This document shows positions 1-12,011 of a stretch of DNA of 64,000 nucleotides, piece by piece. The first letter of the stretch is position 1. Each line of letters starts with the position of its first letter. Origin of the DNA: Tetragonia tetragonoides (lineage: Eukaryota; Streptophyta; Magnoliopsida; Caryophyllales; Aizoaceae); NCBI GenBank assembly GCA_038025085.1, contig CM076140.1, forward strand, positions 1,800,501 to 1,864,500, written 5' to 3'. The position numbers were made by a program, and so were the translations under genes. The notes beneath the pieces are model-generated. The model had not been told where the DNA came from and ran no database searches. It worked only from the letters and a program-made list of their open reading frames with translations.

Positions 1-85
1 AGAGTGAGTGAGGAAGAGAGGATGAGTGAGAGTGAGTGAGGAAGAGGGGATGAGTGAGAGTGAGTGAGAGTGAGTGAGGAAAAGG
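1..85. repeat. GA/GT-rich minisatellite
   Basis: Purine-rich tandem array built on GTGAGTGAGG and GATGAGTGAGA blocks, with a period near 30 bases and imperfect copies. It is cut by the window edge. It adjoins a short repeated GGCGGTA..TAGTAA motif at 107-155 and then the truncated end of a copia gag, so the copia element is broken off here. No coding signal. Confidence 0.7.
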
Positions 86-160
86 GGTGAGGGTAAAATT
101 GGAAATTGGGGGGCGGTAGCTAGTAAAAAGGAGGCGGTATTTAGTAACACCCCTTTTAAC

Positions 161-540
161 TCATGAAAACGCATTGCATCTGGGGTGCTGAAGCGTTCTT
201 TTATATCATCCCATAAATCCTTTACTGAATCAAGGTAGGTGAGATTAGAGCGCACACCTCCCTCGATAGAATTCATGACCCATCCAACAAGCATCGAATT
301 GACGCTATACCAGTCTTCAAGGTCTTCAGCATCATCCGCTGTTGTTGGCATGATTATTGTTCCATCAAGAAAACCTAGTTTCCGTTTAGCACGAAAAGCA
401 TTCTTTAGAGCCGTAGCCCACTCTCTGTAGTTTGCCTCACCCTTTAGCGAGACACCACATATGTTTAATCCAGGAATATCATTGTTGGGAAGAAAATATG
501 GAGAAGAGGGATCTGTAATCTTTCTCTTCGGTTGTGTTTG
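161..540 (-). pseudogene. Truncated Ty1/copia gag (5' part)
   Basis: Read on the minus strand this encodes the start of a copia-type Gag. It has the family's opening S-P-Y-F-L segment, then an N-Y-x-x-W-A-x-A-x-x-N-A-F motif, a G-F-L-D-G-T motif and a W-D-D-I-K-E-R-F motif. These are typical of plant copia Gag (DUF4219/UBN2 region). The frame stops being recognisable near 160, where simple repeats begin, so the rest of gag and all of pol is absent or outside the window. The open frame on the plus strand at 239-430 is only its antisense shadow. Confidence 0.85.
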
Positions 541-585
541 GGGATTATGTTGTTGTATTGTTTGTTTTGGTCCTCAGAGACAAAC

Positions 586-597
586 GCTCTGATACCA
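586..597 (-). other. Copia primer-binding site
   Basis: On the minus strand this reads TGGTATCAGAGC, the usual plant copia primer-binding site complementary to the 3' end of initiator tRNA-Met. It sits directly next to the LTR that starts at 598, which fixes the element's orientation as minus. Confidence 0.9.
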
Positions 598-870
598 TGA
601 AGAGTTTTGGAATGAACTGTGTTAATTCTCATTGATATAAATAGCGTACAAATATACTGATATAAGGTCCTAGGAATAAGGAAACTAACTCCTAAAAGAT
701 CTCCTAAGATATAGACATTCTAAATTACACAAACTTATCACATACAGAAGATATTACTCCATGATCTTATCATATCTTATCATATACAAAAGATATTCTC
801 CCCATACATTTACAAATGCAAGCCAATAAACTGTCTATAACCATAATCTGTAACCGAATAACTGCTATTT
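598..870 (-). mobile_element. LTR of the inverted copia fragment (5' LTR of the element)
   Basis: The LTR edge at 598 follows directly from the primer-binding site; on the plus strand it begins TGAAGAG, so the LTR ends in CA on its own strand. The body is AT-rich with a repeated TCTTATCATAT motif. The distal boundary near 830-900 is uncertain because no second LTR or target duplication is available for comparison. Confidence 0.7.
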
Positions 871-1609
871 TAAATTAATATTATTATGTTCTATAAACTC
901 AATTATCTCGATCTAAGACTCTTAACACTAGGTTAAAATAGTTCTGACTTGTATTTTCTTTTTCATTTTTAAATTATTATTTCCAAGTGTGAGTGAATTT
1001 CTTAAGCTTTTCAGTAATTAAAATCCATAATGTCTTTTGATGAGTGCATGCGCATCATTTAAAGAGATCAAACTCTCTATAAAGGCAAAGCATCAAAAGA
1101 AGTGCTCAATGTTACAAACACATTATATTTGACTCCAATACTTAATGTTAGTACTCGATCATAAGTCACTGAAGAAAGAATTAGATTGCAGGTAGTTGTG
1201 CTAATTAATGTCTCCCAAATTGGTTATGTCTATCTGATCATGCATCATGCCAACGCCAAAAGGTCTTAGGTTAAGACTTAAGAGTAGTGGGATATTCTGT
1301 AAGTCGTGATTTCATTTGACCACATAATGTTAGTACACCTAAAAGCTGCCTCTCACTTAAAATTTTCATTTCATATTAAGATTTAATATTATTTGAAAGT
1401 ATAAGAACATGCATGTAAATGTCTACAGTAATTTGCTGAGAAAATCAATAGAGATGGGACGCTCCTCAAATCCAAACAAAAAACAAAAAACAAGCAAAAG
1501 ATTAAACGGTAATATAATTAACAATTACTTCCTCCATTTTGGAAAAAAATTACCATTTATTTTTTCAAGTTTTTTTTTGTTTGACAAAGAAGAATGTCCT
1601 TCTTCTTTG

Positions 1610-1752
1610 GGCGTGGCTAAAGGGCACCTTCTAACGTAAGGTCTCGGGTATTCCACAAAATAATTCGTGGTAGGTGTTCCCCATGATGCTTGAACTCATA
1701 ACCTGATATACAAGTTGTAACTTGTTTACCAGTGAGTCAATCACCTCTTAGG
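1610..1752 (-). repeat. tRNA-derived SINE relic
   Basis: On the minus strand an A-box-like TGACTCACTGGTAAACAAG is followed about 30 bases later by a B-box-like GGTTATGAGTTCAAGCATC, the spacing of an internal Pol III promoter. The body then runs through a CCTACCACGAA segment. No target duplication or poly(A) end was resolved. Confidence 0.55.
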
Positions 1753-2334
1753 TAAGGTGAAAGTTTACTTTGACAATTGATTTATGAAAAAGTATAAGAA
1801 TTTCAATATAATAATAATATGGTTAATTGGTTAGATTGATTTTAAATAGTACTTTTGAAAAATTATTTTTAATTAAAGTGATATATGAAACCCCGCGAAA
1901 AAATAAATACTAAGATTTTTCTGAAATGGAAGGAACAACTAATAATGGGAGACTACTTGGTGAGAATCGATTCTCATGAGAAGCAATGCAACTGCAAGCA
2001 GTAGCCAATAAGCCACCAGTAAGCCGACATAGATATTAAAAAAAATAAATAAATAAGAAGGTGGATTTTAAAATGGGAAAAAGAGAGAGAGAGAAAAGGA
2101 AATTCCAAGGGGTTACAATCACAAGTTTGACCTTTGACCGATCTATACCTCAAAACAATAGTACAAATCCAGTGCCGTCTTGTATTGTAACGACTCTTAG
2201 TGTCCCCGTTTGGCCTACTTTCTAGCAACTTCTCCTTCTCCTCTCAAATTTGTTCTTGGTCACTCCCTTTTTATCTACTCTCCCCTCCATTTCCAACTTC
2301 TAAGAAGTTGAAATTAAGCTACAATTGGACTAGA

Positions 2335-2466
2335 AGGAGTTCGCACCGGGTTGGCCCATAAAGGGGTATAATACTCTCACTAAATAGTTTCTCCATTTAC
2401 GAGATTCGAACCCGCAATCTTGCTTAAGGGATGAGAGTACCGAACCACTCACACCAATTACTTATT
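2335..2466 (-). repeat. tRNA-derived SINE
   Basis: On the minus strand an A-box-like GTGTGAGTGGTTCGG is followed by a near-perfect B box, GCGGGTTCGAATCTC (about 2401-2416). The tRNA-like head is then followed by a non-tRNA body ending near CCGGTGCGAACTCC. This is the layout of plant SINEs. The acceptor stem does not close, so it is not a tRNA gene. Confidence 0.65.
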
Positions 2467-3439
2467 AGTCTGATGGCGCATCTTTAATTCTTAATACTAT
2501 CTTCACATTTGAGTTTTCACCACCAGAGACGCCGCTTACCACGCTTGCCACTGCTGGCTGGTTTTGCTAATAATAATTCATTTCAAAATTTTCGAATTTC
2601 ATGTTACCATGTACAGATGTACTCCACTTTAGAAGGACTACGGCAATGTTGTAAGATCCTAGACCCAACTCCTCTCACTTCCCGATGGAGTGACAGGGGG
2701 CGGATCTAGCGTTGTAGACTAAGGTTTTGGATACCCAATTTTTACTGAAATAATACCCTATTTTTTTGTTTTATTTTGAAAATTATTACTAAAATACGTA
2801 CACTAATAAATTAGTTTTTGACCCTTTATTATTGGTATTCTAGATTCACCATGCGCCATTGCTTCCAGACTCTTCTATATATGTTGCTATGTATCCACCT
2901 TTCTGTAACTATGTCTTTTAAGGAGACGGAAAAAAAAAAGAAGTATATGGCAGTATGATAGTAAAAATAAATTGAATTCTTAATTATTAGCTAATACCAA
3001 TTTGTAGTTTAAAAAAAAAAAAAAACAATTTTTGGTGCCTTGATCCACATCTATTGGATAAGACCTCACAGTTCACTCCAGTCTCCACTACATTTTATTA
3101 GCAAAATGCAACTTGTTCTACAGTGCCCATGACATACATACATACGGCTAAAATCCACCACCAGTTCCACCGAAGAGATATGTAGTAGTAATTGGTTCCT
3201 TACACAGTTACACTTCTTTTTAGATTCAGTCTGCAGCAGTGTTTTTCTTTTTTAATATGGTCAAAGATGGAAGAGATCAAGTCAATTTTGTTTGTACGAG
3301 CTGCATACAAATGGATGGCATGGGAAGAACCTCATTACAAAGAATGTACAACAAATTTACTGTTGAGTTCAATTGATGTGGGGTTCAAGGCTGAAGCTCA
3401 CCAAAATTGTAAGGGTACATTATTTTCAACTGAAAACTG

Positions 3440-3700
3440 GTAAATGGAGATAATTAGGGATAATTGAGGGTAATTAGTAGCAATTGAGAAGTCTAACTGA
3501 TAACGGGTGATAACTGAGTACAATTAGGAACAACTAGTGAAAACTGAAAATTATTATTAAAACACTCAAAACTGAAAATTGGGTCAATTTGGGACTATTT
3601 GGGGATAACTGGGGACAATCGTAGGCTACTAAAAAGTGTATTTGGTAACTGGGAGCAACTGATGATAACCGGTGATAACTGGGGCCAATTGGAAAATTGG
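3440..3700. repeat. Diverged short direct repeats
   Basis: About 260 bases made of many variants of a GATAACTGGGGACAATT-like unit of roughly 15-20 bases, too diverged for a clean period. Its ends show weak inverted similarity (TTTTCAACT at 3423 against GGTCGAAAAG at 3699), so it could be the interior of a small inverted-repeat element. No coding potential. Confidence 0.4.
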
Positions 3701-4674
3701 TCGAAAAGAACATGCAAGTGTGTAAATTTGGATGTGTTCAATAACCCTGTTTAGTTTAGTTGGAAAAAAAACACGCCCTTTAGTTTCTATGGATTAATAA
3801 TTGGATTAACACGCCCATTTCTCCTGTACCTTTTCCGTTACTATAATACTCGTACAAGACTTCTTGTAAAACCAACGACTGCTTTTTTTGCACCAGAGCC
3901 CCAATACTCAGCCGGAGAGATATACTGTGGAGTAATCATTTGCTTGTTTGAGAGAGAGTGAAAAAAATGGCCAACTGACGAGCAAAAAAACAAGAAAAAA
4001 ATGGCCAACAAAAAGCATTTAACAGGTCATAGTCATACTCATACTCATACTCATACTCATACAACATGTATTAGAGAGAAAAGACAGAGAAGTTTGGACA
4101 AGGTCGAGTACAGCGAAGCAAAAGACGCCCCAGCCCCTTTACCCAGCTTTGAATGTGATATGCCATTGCCATATGGACGTCTACAACCCTGCAGAAAGTG
4201 GAGGCTTGTAATAGCAATTGGCAGATTATTAGTTTTGAGTTAAGTTAAAGGAGAAAATTAATTCAATTTAGTATAATTTAGTTAAATTTTCTAATAAGGT
4301 TTAAAATTATTATTACAATTTCTCTTTGGTTCATTCCAATAAAATTTTCGTGAATTTCGTTAATTAAAAAAACAACTCACATCTGATGATTTAATTATCG
4401 TGCAGGTGGACATTAAGGGAGCAAAATAAAAAGCGACCAAATTGGTTGTTCTAAGTTTTTTTTTTTTTTAATGCACAACGTTGGAATTAATTAGATTTGG
4501 ACTACTGATTTCAGCGTCGAGCATATAAAGTTATAATGAATATAGTGATTCTGGTCTCAACAAGAGTTATAGTATGATTGTCTTATACTGTACAAGTTTC
4601 TTATTAGTCTTTAGTTTTATTTTATTAAAATATTAGTGATTGGTGTGAGTATTTTCGCTTTCAAAAAAACTTAT

Positions 4675-5245
4675 ATAAGACGATCTTTTTGTAAGTTTTG
4701 GTGAGACAATGATTGTTTTTCAATGAAACAATGGTCACTACTAACCATAAGTGACCCCTATATTTCTAAATAGTGACTCTATTTTTTTATAAATTCGTCT
4801 CACACAAGATTTGATGTTCATCATTCCCTCATTTACAAGACTTGTTTGCAACTACTTTACCTCTTCTTGCTTTAACTCGAAGCAAGATGATTATTCAGAA
4901 AATGAATACAAAAACATGTACAATAATATATTCTCAAATAAAAACAACACAAAAATTTTTATAATGGGGTTTGTTTTTTTTTTTTTTTATAACTTTTGGT
5001 GAGATTGGGGCCACTTTTCGATGAAACAAGGGTCACTACTCATCGTAAATGACTCCTACATTACTAAGTAGTGACCCCATTTTTTTTTGTGAGTGACACT
5101 CACACAAGACTTGCTGATATATCAGTAAGTTTTGTGTGAGACCAACTTACAGAAAAATGAAGCCACAATTTAAAAATATAGGATTTACTTATGGTGAGCT
5201 TTGACCCTTATTTTATTGAAAAGTGACTCAGTGTCATGAAAAGTT
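4675..5245. repeat. Foldback MITE cluster
   Basis: A unit of about 130 bases with TGTAAGTTTTGGTGAGA, GGTCACTACT and CTCACACAAGA blocks occurs three times: direct at about 4678-4815, direct at about 4985-5118, and inverted at about 5121-5240. The last two form a long imperfect palindrome centred on CTGATATATCAG at 5115-5125, so 4985-5240 would fold into one hairpin. This is the layout of a foldback MITE with a partial relative beside it. Confidence 0.65.
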
Positions 5246-5399
5246 ACAGAAAATCGATTTTCTAGAATTTTCTCGTGTTTCACTCAAAAAAATAAATTTT
5301 AAAATTAAAAATTAAAAAATGAAAATGGGATGGAAGATGGAGAGACAGCTCATATAAAAATTTCTCCCTTCATTCTTTCTCTACCCATTAGCCGTGGGT

Positions 5400-5890
5400 T
5401 CCCACTAGCAGCTTTCTTCTCTCTCTCTCTCTCTCTCTCTAGTTTTTCAATTTCCAGCTACGCACGCCCCCCTCACATCTCTCTCTCTCTCCTCATCATA
5501 TTTATATATAAATAATTTCCTTCAAAGACCTGTTTTTTTTTTTTCCTCTCTCTCTTTTCTCCTGGTCATTCCACCCTCAACAACAACAGTAATGATTTTC
5601 TCGTTAAGAGCATCGTTGTTGTTTTGGAATCTGAGGCGTGGGTTTGAAAAAGCGGCAGTTACGTTATAGCATCCATCAACACCACCGTACCACCAACTTC
5701 AAGCAGAATTATCATCATTCTTCTACTTCAATTCAAACAAGCCAAGGGCAGTTCATAGAATAATAAAAAAAGCCTCGATTTTTATTTTTTTTTTGTTGGG
5801 TTTTACTTGATCTGGGTTTTTATTTTGTTATATTTAACTTGTAATTTTCTTTTGTTTCTATATTATTGTTGTTCATATATACTTATATAA
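5400..5890 (+). promoter_or_regulatory. Probable 5' UTR/leader of the RRM gene
   Basis: Upstream of the ATG at 5891 lies a pyrimidine-rich leader with a (CT)n run at about 5419-5439 and further CT blocks near 5480-5495 and 5546-5560, as in many plant 5' UTRs. No unambiguous TATA box was fixed. The leader is intact to the left of the MULE. Confidence 0.45.
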
Positions 5891-5949
5891 ATGTCTCAAC
5901 AACGGCAATTCCATATGGGTGGGGGGAATTATAATTATAATTATAATTA

Positions 5950-6056
5950 GGGATATTTCACCGTACGCCTTTTAAGTTTAACATAATGCACATTAGATAC
6001 AAGTAACTTTCATAATGCACCATATACCCCTAAAGTTTTATCTTTTGCCCAACATA
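5950..6056 (+). repeat. MULE left terminal inverted repeat
   Basis: Matches the reverse complement of 10906-11003 along nearly its full length with scattered mismatches and small gaps. Shared blocks include GGGATATTTCACCG, AATGCACA/AATGCACATTAGATAC and CACCATATACCCCTAAA. Confidence 0.9.
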
Positions 6057-6949
6057 GAAAACGAGAGTTACTCCGTCTGTTTGCAGTCATGTAAAAACAT
6101 AAATTAAAATTTTTTTTAGGGGAAAGTCACTCTACTTTTTTTTTGCGGCATTTCTTCTTTCTATGTAACTCTCTCTCTCTCTCTCTCTCTCTCTTCATGT
6201 TTTGCCTCCCACCTCTTCACGTTTTGCCTATCACCCATAAACCCTAGATTTTTCATCAATCAAAATCCATAATAAATGGGTTAAACTGATAAAACTCAAC
6301 ACTAATTTGGGATACTCAACACTTGCTTTGCGATCTACTGTGTTGAATGAGATTAATTTTGCAAAATACTGTTCAAATAAGTTTGCTGTAAGTTTTGGGA
6401 ATTTCTTATGCGGCCTTCTTTGCAAACGATACTGCGAATTTCGGGATATTACGAACATCTTGAGCATGAGAACGAATCTTTTGGGGTGAATTACGAATTA
6501 CCAGTGATAAGGCGAAATTCTTGACCTTGAGCGTTTAAAAGTAAGTAGTTCCTCTCTATTTTCATTCTTTTTTTTTTTTGGCAAAATTTCTCATCTTTTG
6601 GGTGTTATACTGTATTTGGATATACCATGAAAGCTTTCAAAATTATCAGTATATATTTTATGCGTTTTCCATCTTATTTAGGGTTGCAAGCTTAATTTCA
6701 TGGTTGTACTGTTTATTGCTCTCTGTTTTTCTTTAATTAGTTGTGTGGTTGAAGATGTAAATTTAGTTAGATTATGACAACTTTTTCCTCGTCTCTTAAT
6801 GCGAAAGTGTTTTGTTGGGTTTTTTTGTCTTTTATTATTTTTACTTTGTGCTATTACAATTTTTTTTTTATGGTGGTGATATGTATATATATATGTTACT
6901 GAATTTTCAAAATTTCACTTCATTTTGATTTGTAGTTGACTTGCTAGCA

Positions 6950-9900
6950 ATGAAGAAAAATTGTCGCTTGTTGTTTCACTATGACAACAAAGATTTTCAT
7001 TATCTAATTGAGGATACTGATGTCATATCTTACATAATCTTGGTGATTGAGCTTAGTGGTAAGGCTATGGAGCAAGATGTGCTACTTCCTGAGGTGTTCT
7101 CTTTGTATTACAAAAGTGGCACTGAAAAGTTTGAAATTGGTGGTGATGTAGCTATGGCAGAGATGTTTAATAAGTTTAAAGGTGTTGAAATCATAGAGAT
7201 ATGGCTTGAAAAAACTGATAGCCCATGTAACGATTATTGTATCGCTATGGAGGTGAAAAGTTTACAGAAACAAGAGAAAGATAAGTTGATAAGTTATGAT
7301 AATGGATATGAGTCTCAAGTATCCAATTCTGAATATCTTGTGACACAACTTGCTAATATGTCAGATGGCTTCGAACATAATTCACCTCTGTTATTTTCTG
7401 AGTTACATCTGTTAGTGTCCCAGCCCACCCTGTCATCCCACCTCACCGAACCAACGTCTTCTCACCCCACCCAACCACCTAAACAACCACCACAACCTTC
7501 TTACCAGCCACAAAAAAAGAAGACACCTAAATCAACACTCAGAAAAAATGGCACCTATGTGGCAAAAAAAATCCAAAAGAGAGGGTCTATTTATATCAAT
7601 GAGAACAACACATATGCATGGACAATGAGGGCTCGTTGATGAATCATCTGAGACTGAGGTTGAACTGAGGACGATGATAGTGACAAAGAGGATTGTGAAG
7701 GTTATAATGTTGTTGATAAGAGCGATGAAAGTGATGATGATGAATTGAAGAGTGGACCATGTGTTAAGGTAAGTCAGAAATCAAAAAATTATATGGAGAG
7801 AATTTACAAGAATGGTAGTATGTATAAGGATCAAGCTTTTGGTTCAATTACTTTATCCCCATGGTTGATTTTTTATAGTAAGGATAAGTTTAGGGTTGTC
7901 TTCATGGATTATTGCATACAAGGGGGCTTTGCTGTGGTAGTTGTCAGAGGGAAAAAGCATAGATATACAGCTGAGTGTGCGACGGAAGGGTGTGAGTGGA
8001 GAATCCATGCATGTAGGCTACCTGACAAAGTAAGTTGGGCAATAAAAACTCTGAATTCGAATCATAATTGTCAGAGACTTGAGAGGAATTCAATGGCTAA
8101 TAGTGAATGGGCGTGTGGAAAGATATTGAATGATGTAAAAGCAAATCCCAAAATACCAGTCAACACTATGCATGAGTATTTTATGGACAGATTTGGGATT
8201 AGTATGAACATTAGGACTTTATACAAAGTTAGGAAGATGGCATTAGAAAAGATTAATGGTGGATATGAGAAATCTTATAATCTAATTGCAGCTTATTGTG
8301 AAGTAATAAAGAAGACAAATCCAGGGTCTTTTGCATTGATCACTTGGCACTCTCCGTATGCTCCTCATGATAAGACTGTGTATTTCAAAGCATGCTTCAT
8401 TACTTTTGCTGCTCAAGTTAAGGGTTTTCTTAAAGGGTGTAGGCCTTTAATTGGTGTTGATGGAACCCATTTGACGGGGACATATAAAGGGGTTCTGTTG
8501 AGTGCTATGACTCTTGATACAAATAATGAGCTCTTTGTGATTGCATATGCTATTGTGGGAGCAGAATGCATCGAGAGTTGGAGGTATTTTTTTAGAAACT
8601 TGAGGAGTGTATTTCGACAACATGGATCTGTGAAGGATGATTGGACCTTTATTAGTGACAGGCAAAAGGTAATGTACTATTTTGAAAATATTAATTTCCA
8701 TATAATATAAGATTTTTTTCTTTTTGGTGCTACGTTTTAGAGTTTTTTTTGTATCTTGTAGGGGGTTGACAAGGCTTTATTTGAAGAGTTTCGAGGAGCT
8801 ACTAGGAGAGCATGTGGACAACATTTGTACAACAACTTCAAATCTCGCTTTCCAGGAGCCGCATTTCATGATTTGTTCTGGAGAGCAGCATATGCATACT
8901 CTCCATATGTATACAACAAGGCATTGAAAAAGATGGCTGAATTGGACCCTACAGCTGTAAAATGGCTTTCAGAAGTAACACAACAATGGTCGAGGCATAC
9001 TTTTGATTTGGATGTTGTATGTGATCAGAATACGTCCAACTTTGTTGAGTCATTCAACTCACAATTTGTGCTTCAAAGGGAACTTCCTGTGCTCATGTTG
9101 TTAGAAGGTAAGATCAAATTTCTTGTCTCCTTTTTTTTTTTCCCCCCGTTACATGTAGCCTATGTGTGAGATACTAACATGAACCTATTATGGCCTTACT
9201 AGGAATAAGGATGAAATACATGAACAAGGTTGGTGAAAGAAGAGAAAAGGCACTGAAAATGGATGATGGTCATGTTACCCCATGGGCAAGAGAGATGGTT
9301 GAGATAGCTATTACAGACTCTAGGTCTTGTAGAGTGACTAAGGCTGGGGGTGGGGAATTTGAGATCCATGAAGGCACCTTCCACTTCCCAGTGAACTTGA
9401 ATATGAGAAACTGTTTGTGTGGGGTGTGGGAAGGTACTGGAATACCTTGCAAGCATGCTGTTAGGGCCATGTTTTACAACAGACAAGAACCCCTTAATTT
9501 TGTTAACTGATACTTTTCTGCCCATTATTATAAGTTGACTTATGAGGATTATTTGCATCCTATGCCCGATGAGTCTCAATGGCCTAATTTTAAGTTCCCT
9601 GAACTACAACCTCCTATTCTTAAGAGATCAATAGGTAGGCCTGCTAGAGTTAGGAAGAGGAAAAATGATGAACCTAGAAAGGGCAAAAGAGCCACCACTA
9701 CTAAGTGTTCTATTTGTAAGAATTTTGGCCATAATTCTAGATCATGTAAAGGTGGACTAACTGCAAAACAGAAGAAAGAAGCTGTTGTTATCACCTCTTC
9801 CTCTCAGGCTACTACTGGTGGTAGTACATCTGCTATTGTTGAGGATTCTACGATTTTTACTGTTGCAGGGGTTTCACTCAAGAGAAAAGGCATAACAAAT

Positions 9901-9993
9901 AAAGATAGAGTGCAAGGTGCCAAGAGAGGGAAAAAGAAAAGAGCAGATATTCTTGCTACATCAAAAAAGAAGAGAGTAGATGGTAATTCTTGA
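6950..9993 (+). pseudogene. MULE transposase (MuDR family), damaged
   Basis: Exon 1 is 6950-8668, exon 2 8762-9107 and exon 3 9203-9993, joined by two short GT-AG introns in matching phases. Domain order: N-terminal region of unclear fold; acidic Asp/Glu linker (about 7637-7745); MuDR DNA-binding domain ending W-A-I-K-T-L-N-S-N-H-N-C; MULE DDE transposase core with G-V-D-G-T-H (first Asp), S-D-R-Q-K at the exon 1/2 junction, and N-F-V-E-S-F-N (Glu); SWIM zinc finger C-L-C-G-x8-C-K-H; CCHC knuckle CSICKNFGHNSRSC. Lesions: several in-frame stops over about 7637-7665, readable only by changing frame and back inside the acidic linker, and an in-frame TGA at 9508-9510 just after the SWIM finger, where a Trp codon would fit. 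The catalytic residues remain, but a full-length product is not expected. Confidence 0.9.
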
Positions 9994-10905
9994 GAAGCTA
10001 GTAAGCAAACTTAGTAACTTAATTTCTTTGATGTCTAAATTTAGGACTTCAGTCATTATTGGATACTATTAGTGTCACTTATTTTGGGTACATTTATGAT
10101 GTTTTTGACATTGTCGGTGCTATCTTTTCGCTAGAACATGCAAATTGTTTGGGTGCACTTATTGGCGACAATGTTGGTGTATTTACCTTAGCTTAATTTA
10201 GAGTGGTATGTATTCTGGTTTGTGAATACTACTGTGTATGCAAACAGGTGCTACAGTCAGGTGCTACTGCTTGCTGAACACAACTTTTTTGATGCTATTA
10301 CAAGAGCTGTTTTGATGTTGTTGCTATGTATGTGAGCTACTGCTGTCATTTGTGATGTTGCCATTGCACTCTGGTTGATGTACTCTAATGCTAATTCAAG
10401 ATTCAAGATCTACATGTAAGCAGTTTGAATTTGTAAGAAGCTGACATATGCTAGGAAATCACTCTGATGCTAATTCGTGATTTTGCAATGTTAGTTGTTG
10501 AGCTTGCTCATGGTTGTTAAGGGTCTTGACTTCCATATCTACTGGTAGTTTGTGCCAAAGGGGGATGTTTTGTTCCTTCCATCCTAATGCATGTGAAATG
10601 CTTGCTCTATTGTTGGGAGTAGTGAGTTTTATATCAGTTTTCCTACTGGTGTAAATATGCTTATGCATTAGTTAGTATTAATAAAATCTTTATTAATCAC
10701 CAAAAAAAATTGGTATAATTATATACATGTAATACATCTGAAATTACAGGTTCTTCAATTACTATTCACAGGTATTAGACACCTTTTTTTTGGGTGAAAT
10801 TTGCATATAATAAAACAATAAAATTATTATTCCCATTACAAAAGACAATAATTCACGGCTGAAGGATGGCGTTAAGTCCACTAATTAGATGTGCATGTTC
10901 TAGAC

Positions 10906-11003
10906 AAAAGTTCAAAAGTTTAGGGGTATATGGTGCATTTTGAAAGTTTAATGTATCTTGTGTGCATTTTATCAAACTTCGGGGGTGCGCGGTGAAATAT
11001 CCC
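10906..11003 (-). repeat. MULE right terminal inverted repeat
   Basis: Inverted counterpart of the left terminal repeat. It ends CGGTGAAATATCCC directly against the 9-bp duplication TTATAATTA at 11004-11012. Confidence 0.9.
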
Positions 11004-11978
11004 TTATAATTATAATGGAGGGCATCAGTTCATGAGTGACACAACTTATACAAAATTATTTGTGGGTGGATTGGCTTGGGAAACTCAAAGGGAGACCATG
11101 AAGAAGTATTTTGAACAGTTTGGAGAGATCTTAGAAGCTGTGGTCATCACTGATAAGAGTACTGGGAGATCTAAAGGCTATGGCTTTGTAAGCAAAAAAT
11201 AACCCTTCTTTAATTTGTTCTTGTATTATTGTTTTTTAAGTATTTGTGATAATTTTATGTAATTTCATGTAATAATTGTTGTTGGATGTCTTATATTATT
11301 ATACTTAATTAATTAGGTGACATTTAAGGATCCAGAAGCTGCATTTAGGGCATGCCAAAACCCATCTCCTGTGATTGATGGTAGGAAGGCAAACTGCAAT
11401 CTTGCTTCCCTTGGTGCCCAGAATAAGAACCAGTCATCCACTCCTCAACATGGTTTGATAATTATTCTCTCTCCAACTCTCTTTTTCTCTCTCTTGATAT
11501 TATCTTCCCATCCCCAGTCCCTACATGTTTTTGGTTAAGTGGGTTTGGTTGGGTGATTTTGACCATTCAGTATTCAAGTATATATCAAACTTAACTGCAA
11601 CAAAACCCCATAAAAAGCATCCAATGAATTGGACCACAATAATCCATATATACACACTAGGAAATTGTTATTGTTTGTGCACCCTACTGAGCTAGCTTGT
11701 TAATGTTTGAGCAATTGTAGGATTACACACTGATAAATTAAATTAAAATACCAATGTGATTGCAACTTTCCTTTTCACCCTCCTGGTCAATTGACTCAAC
11801 CCACTGCATTTGACTACATAATGCCTAGCAAATTAAAATGTTAGTGTACTGTTGAATGTTGCTGCACAAGGAATCAAGTGGGTGTCCATGATGTGAATGG
11901 CCCAATACACTTTTTTCAACTTACCCCTTTTTGGAGGGATGGGGATCTTCCTCTTTTTCTTTACCCTTTTTTTCTTTT

Positions 11979-12011
<33 letters not shown>

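Larger units (their letters stand above)
871..4670. other. Gene-free AT-rich region
   Basis: I see no credible gene here. Short open frames at 1409, 2509, 3192 and 4001 lack family resemblance, splice context or coding bias. The stretch holds two tRNA-derived SINE relics (listed separately), a block of diverged short repeats at 3440-3700 and a TCATAC hexamer repeat near 4029-4060. Confidence 0.6.
5950..11003 (+). mobile_element. Mutator-like element (MULE), 5,054 bp
   Basis: The terminal inverted repeats are about 100 bases long and begin GGGATATTTCACCG at 5950; the right copy ends CGGTGAAATATCCC at 11003. Both share internal blocks such as AATGCACCATATACCCC. The element is flanked by a perfect 9-bp target duplication, TTATAATTA (5941-5949 and 11004-11012), the length expected for Mutator. 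It carries a MuDR-type transposase gene in plus orientation. A 5' leader intron is likely (donor AAAAGTAAGT near 6537-6546, acceptor TTTGTAG at 6929-6935). The insertion is in exon 1 of the RRM gene. Confidence 0.95.

Noticed and set aside
239..430. 63-codon open frame on the plus strand
   Set aside because: It is the antisense of the copia gag read on the minus strand.
4029..4060. TCATAC repeats as a possible CRISPR-like array
   Set aside because: A short hexamer microsatellite without spacers in plant nuclear DNA.
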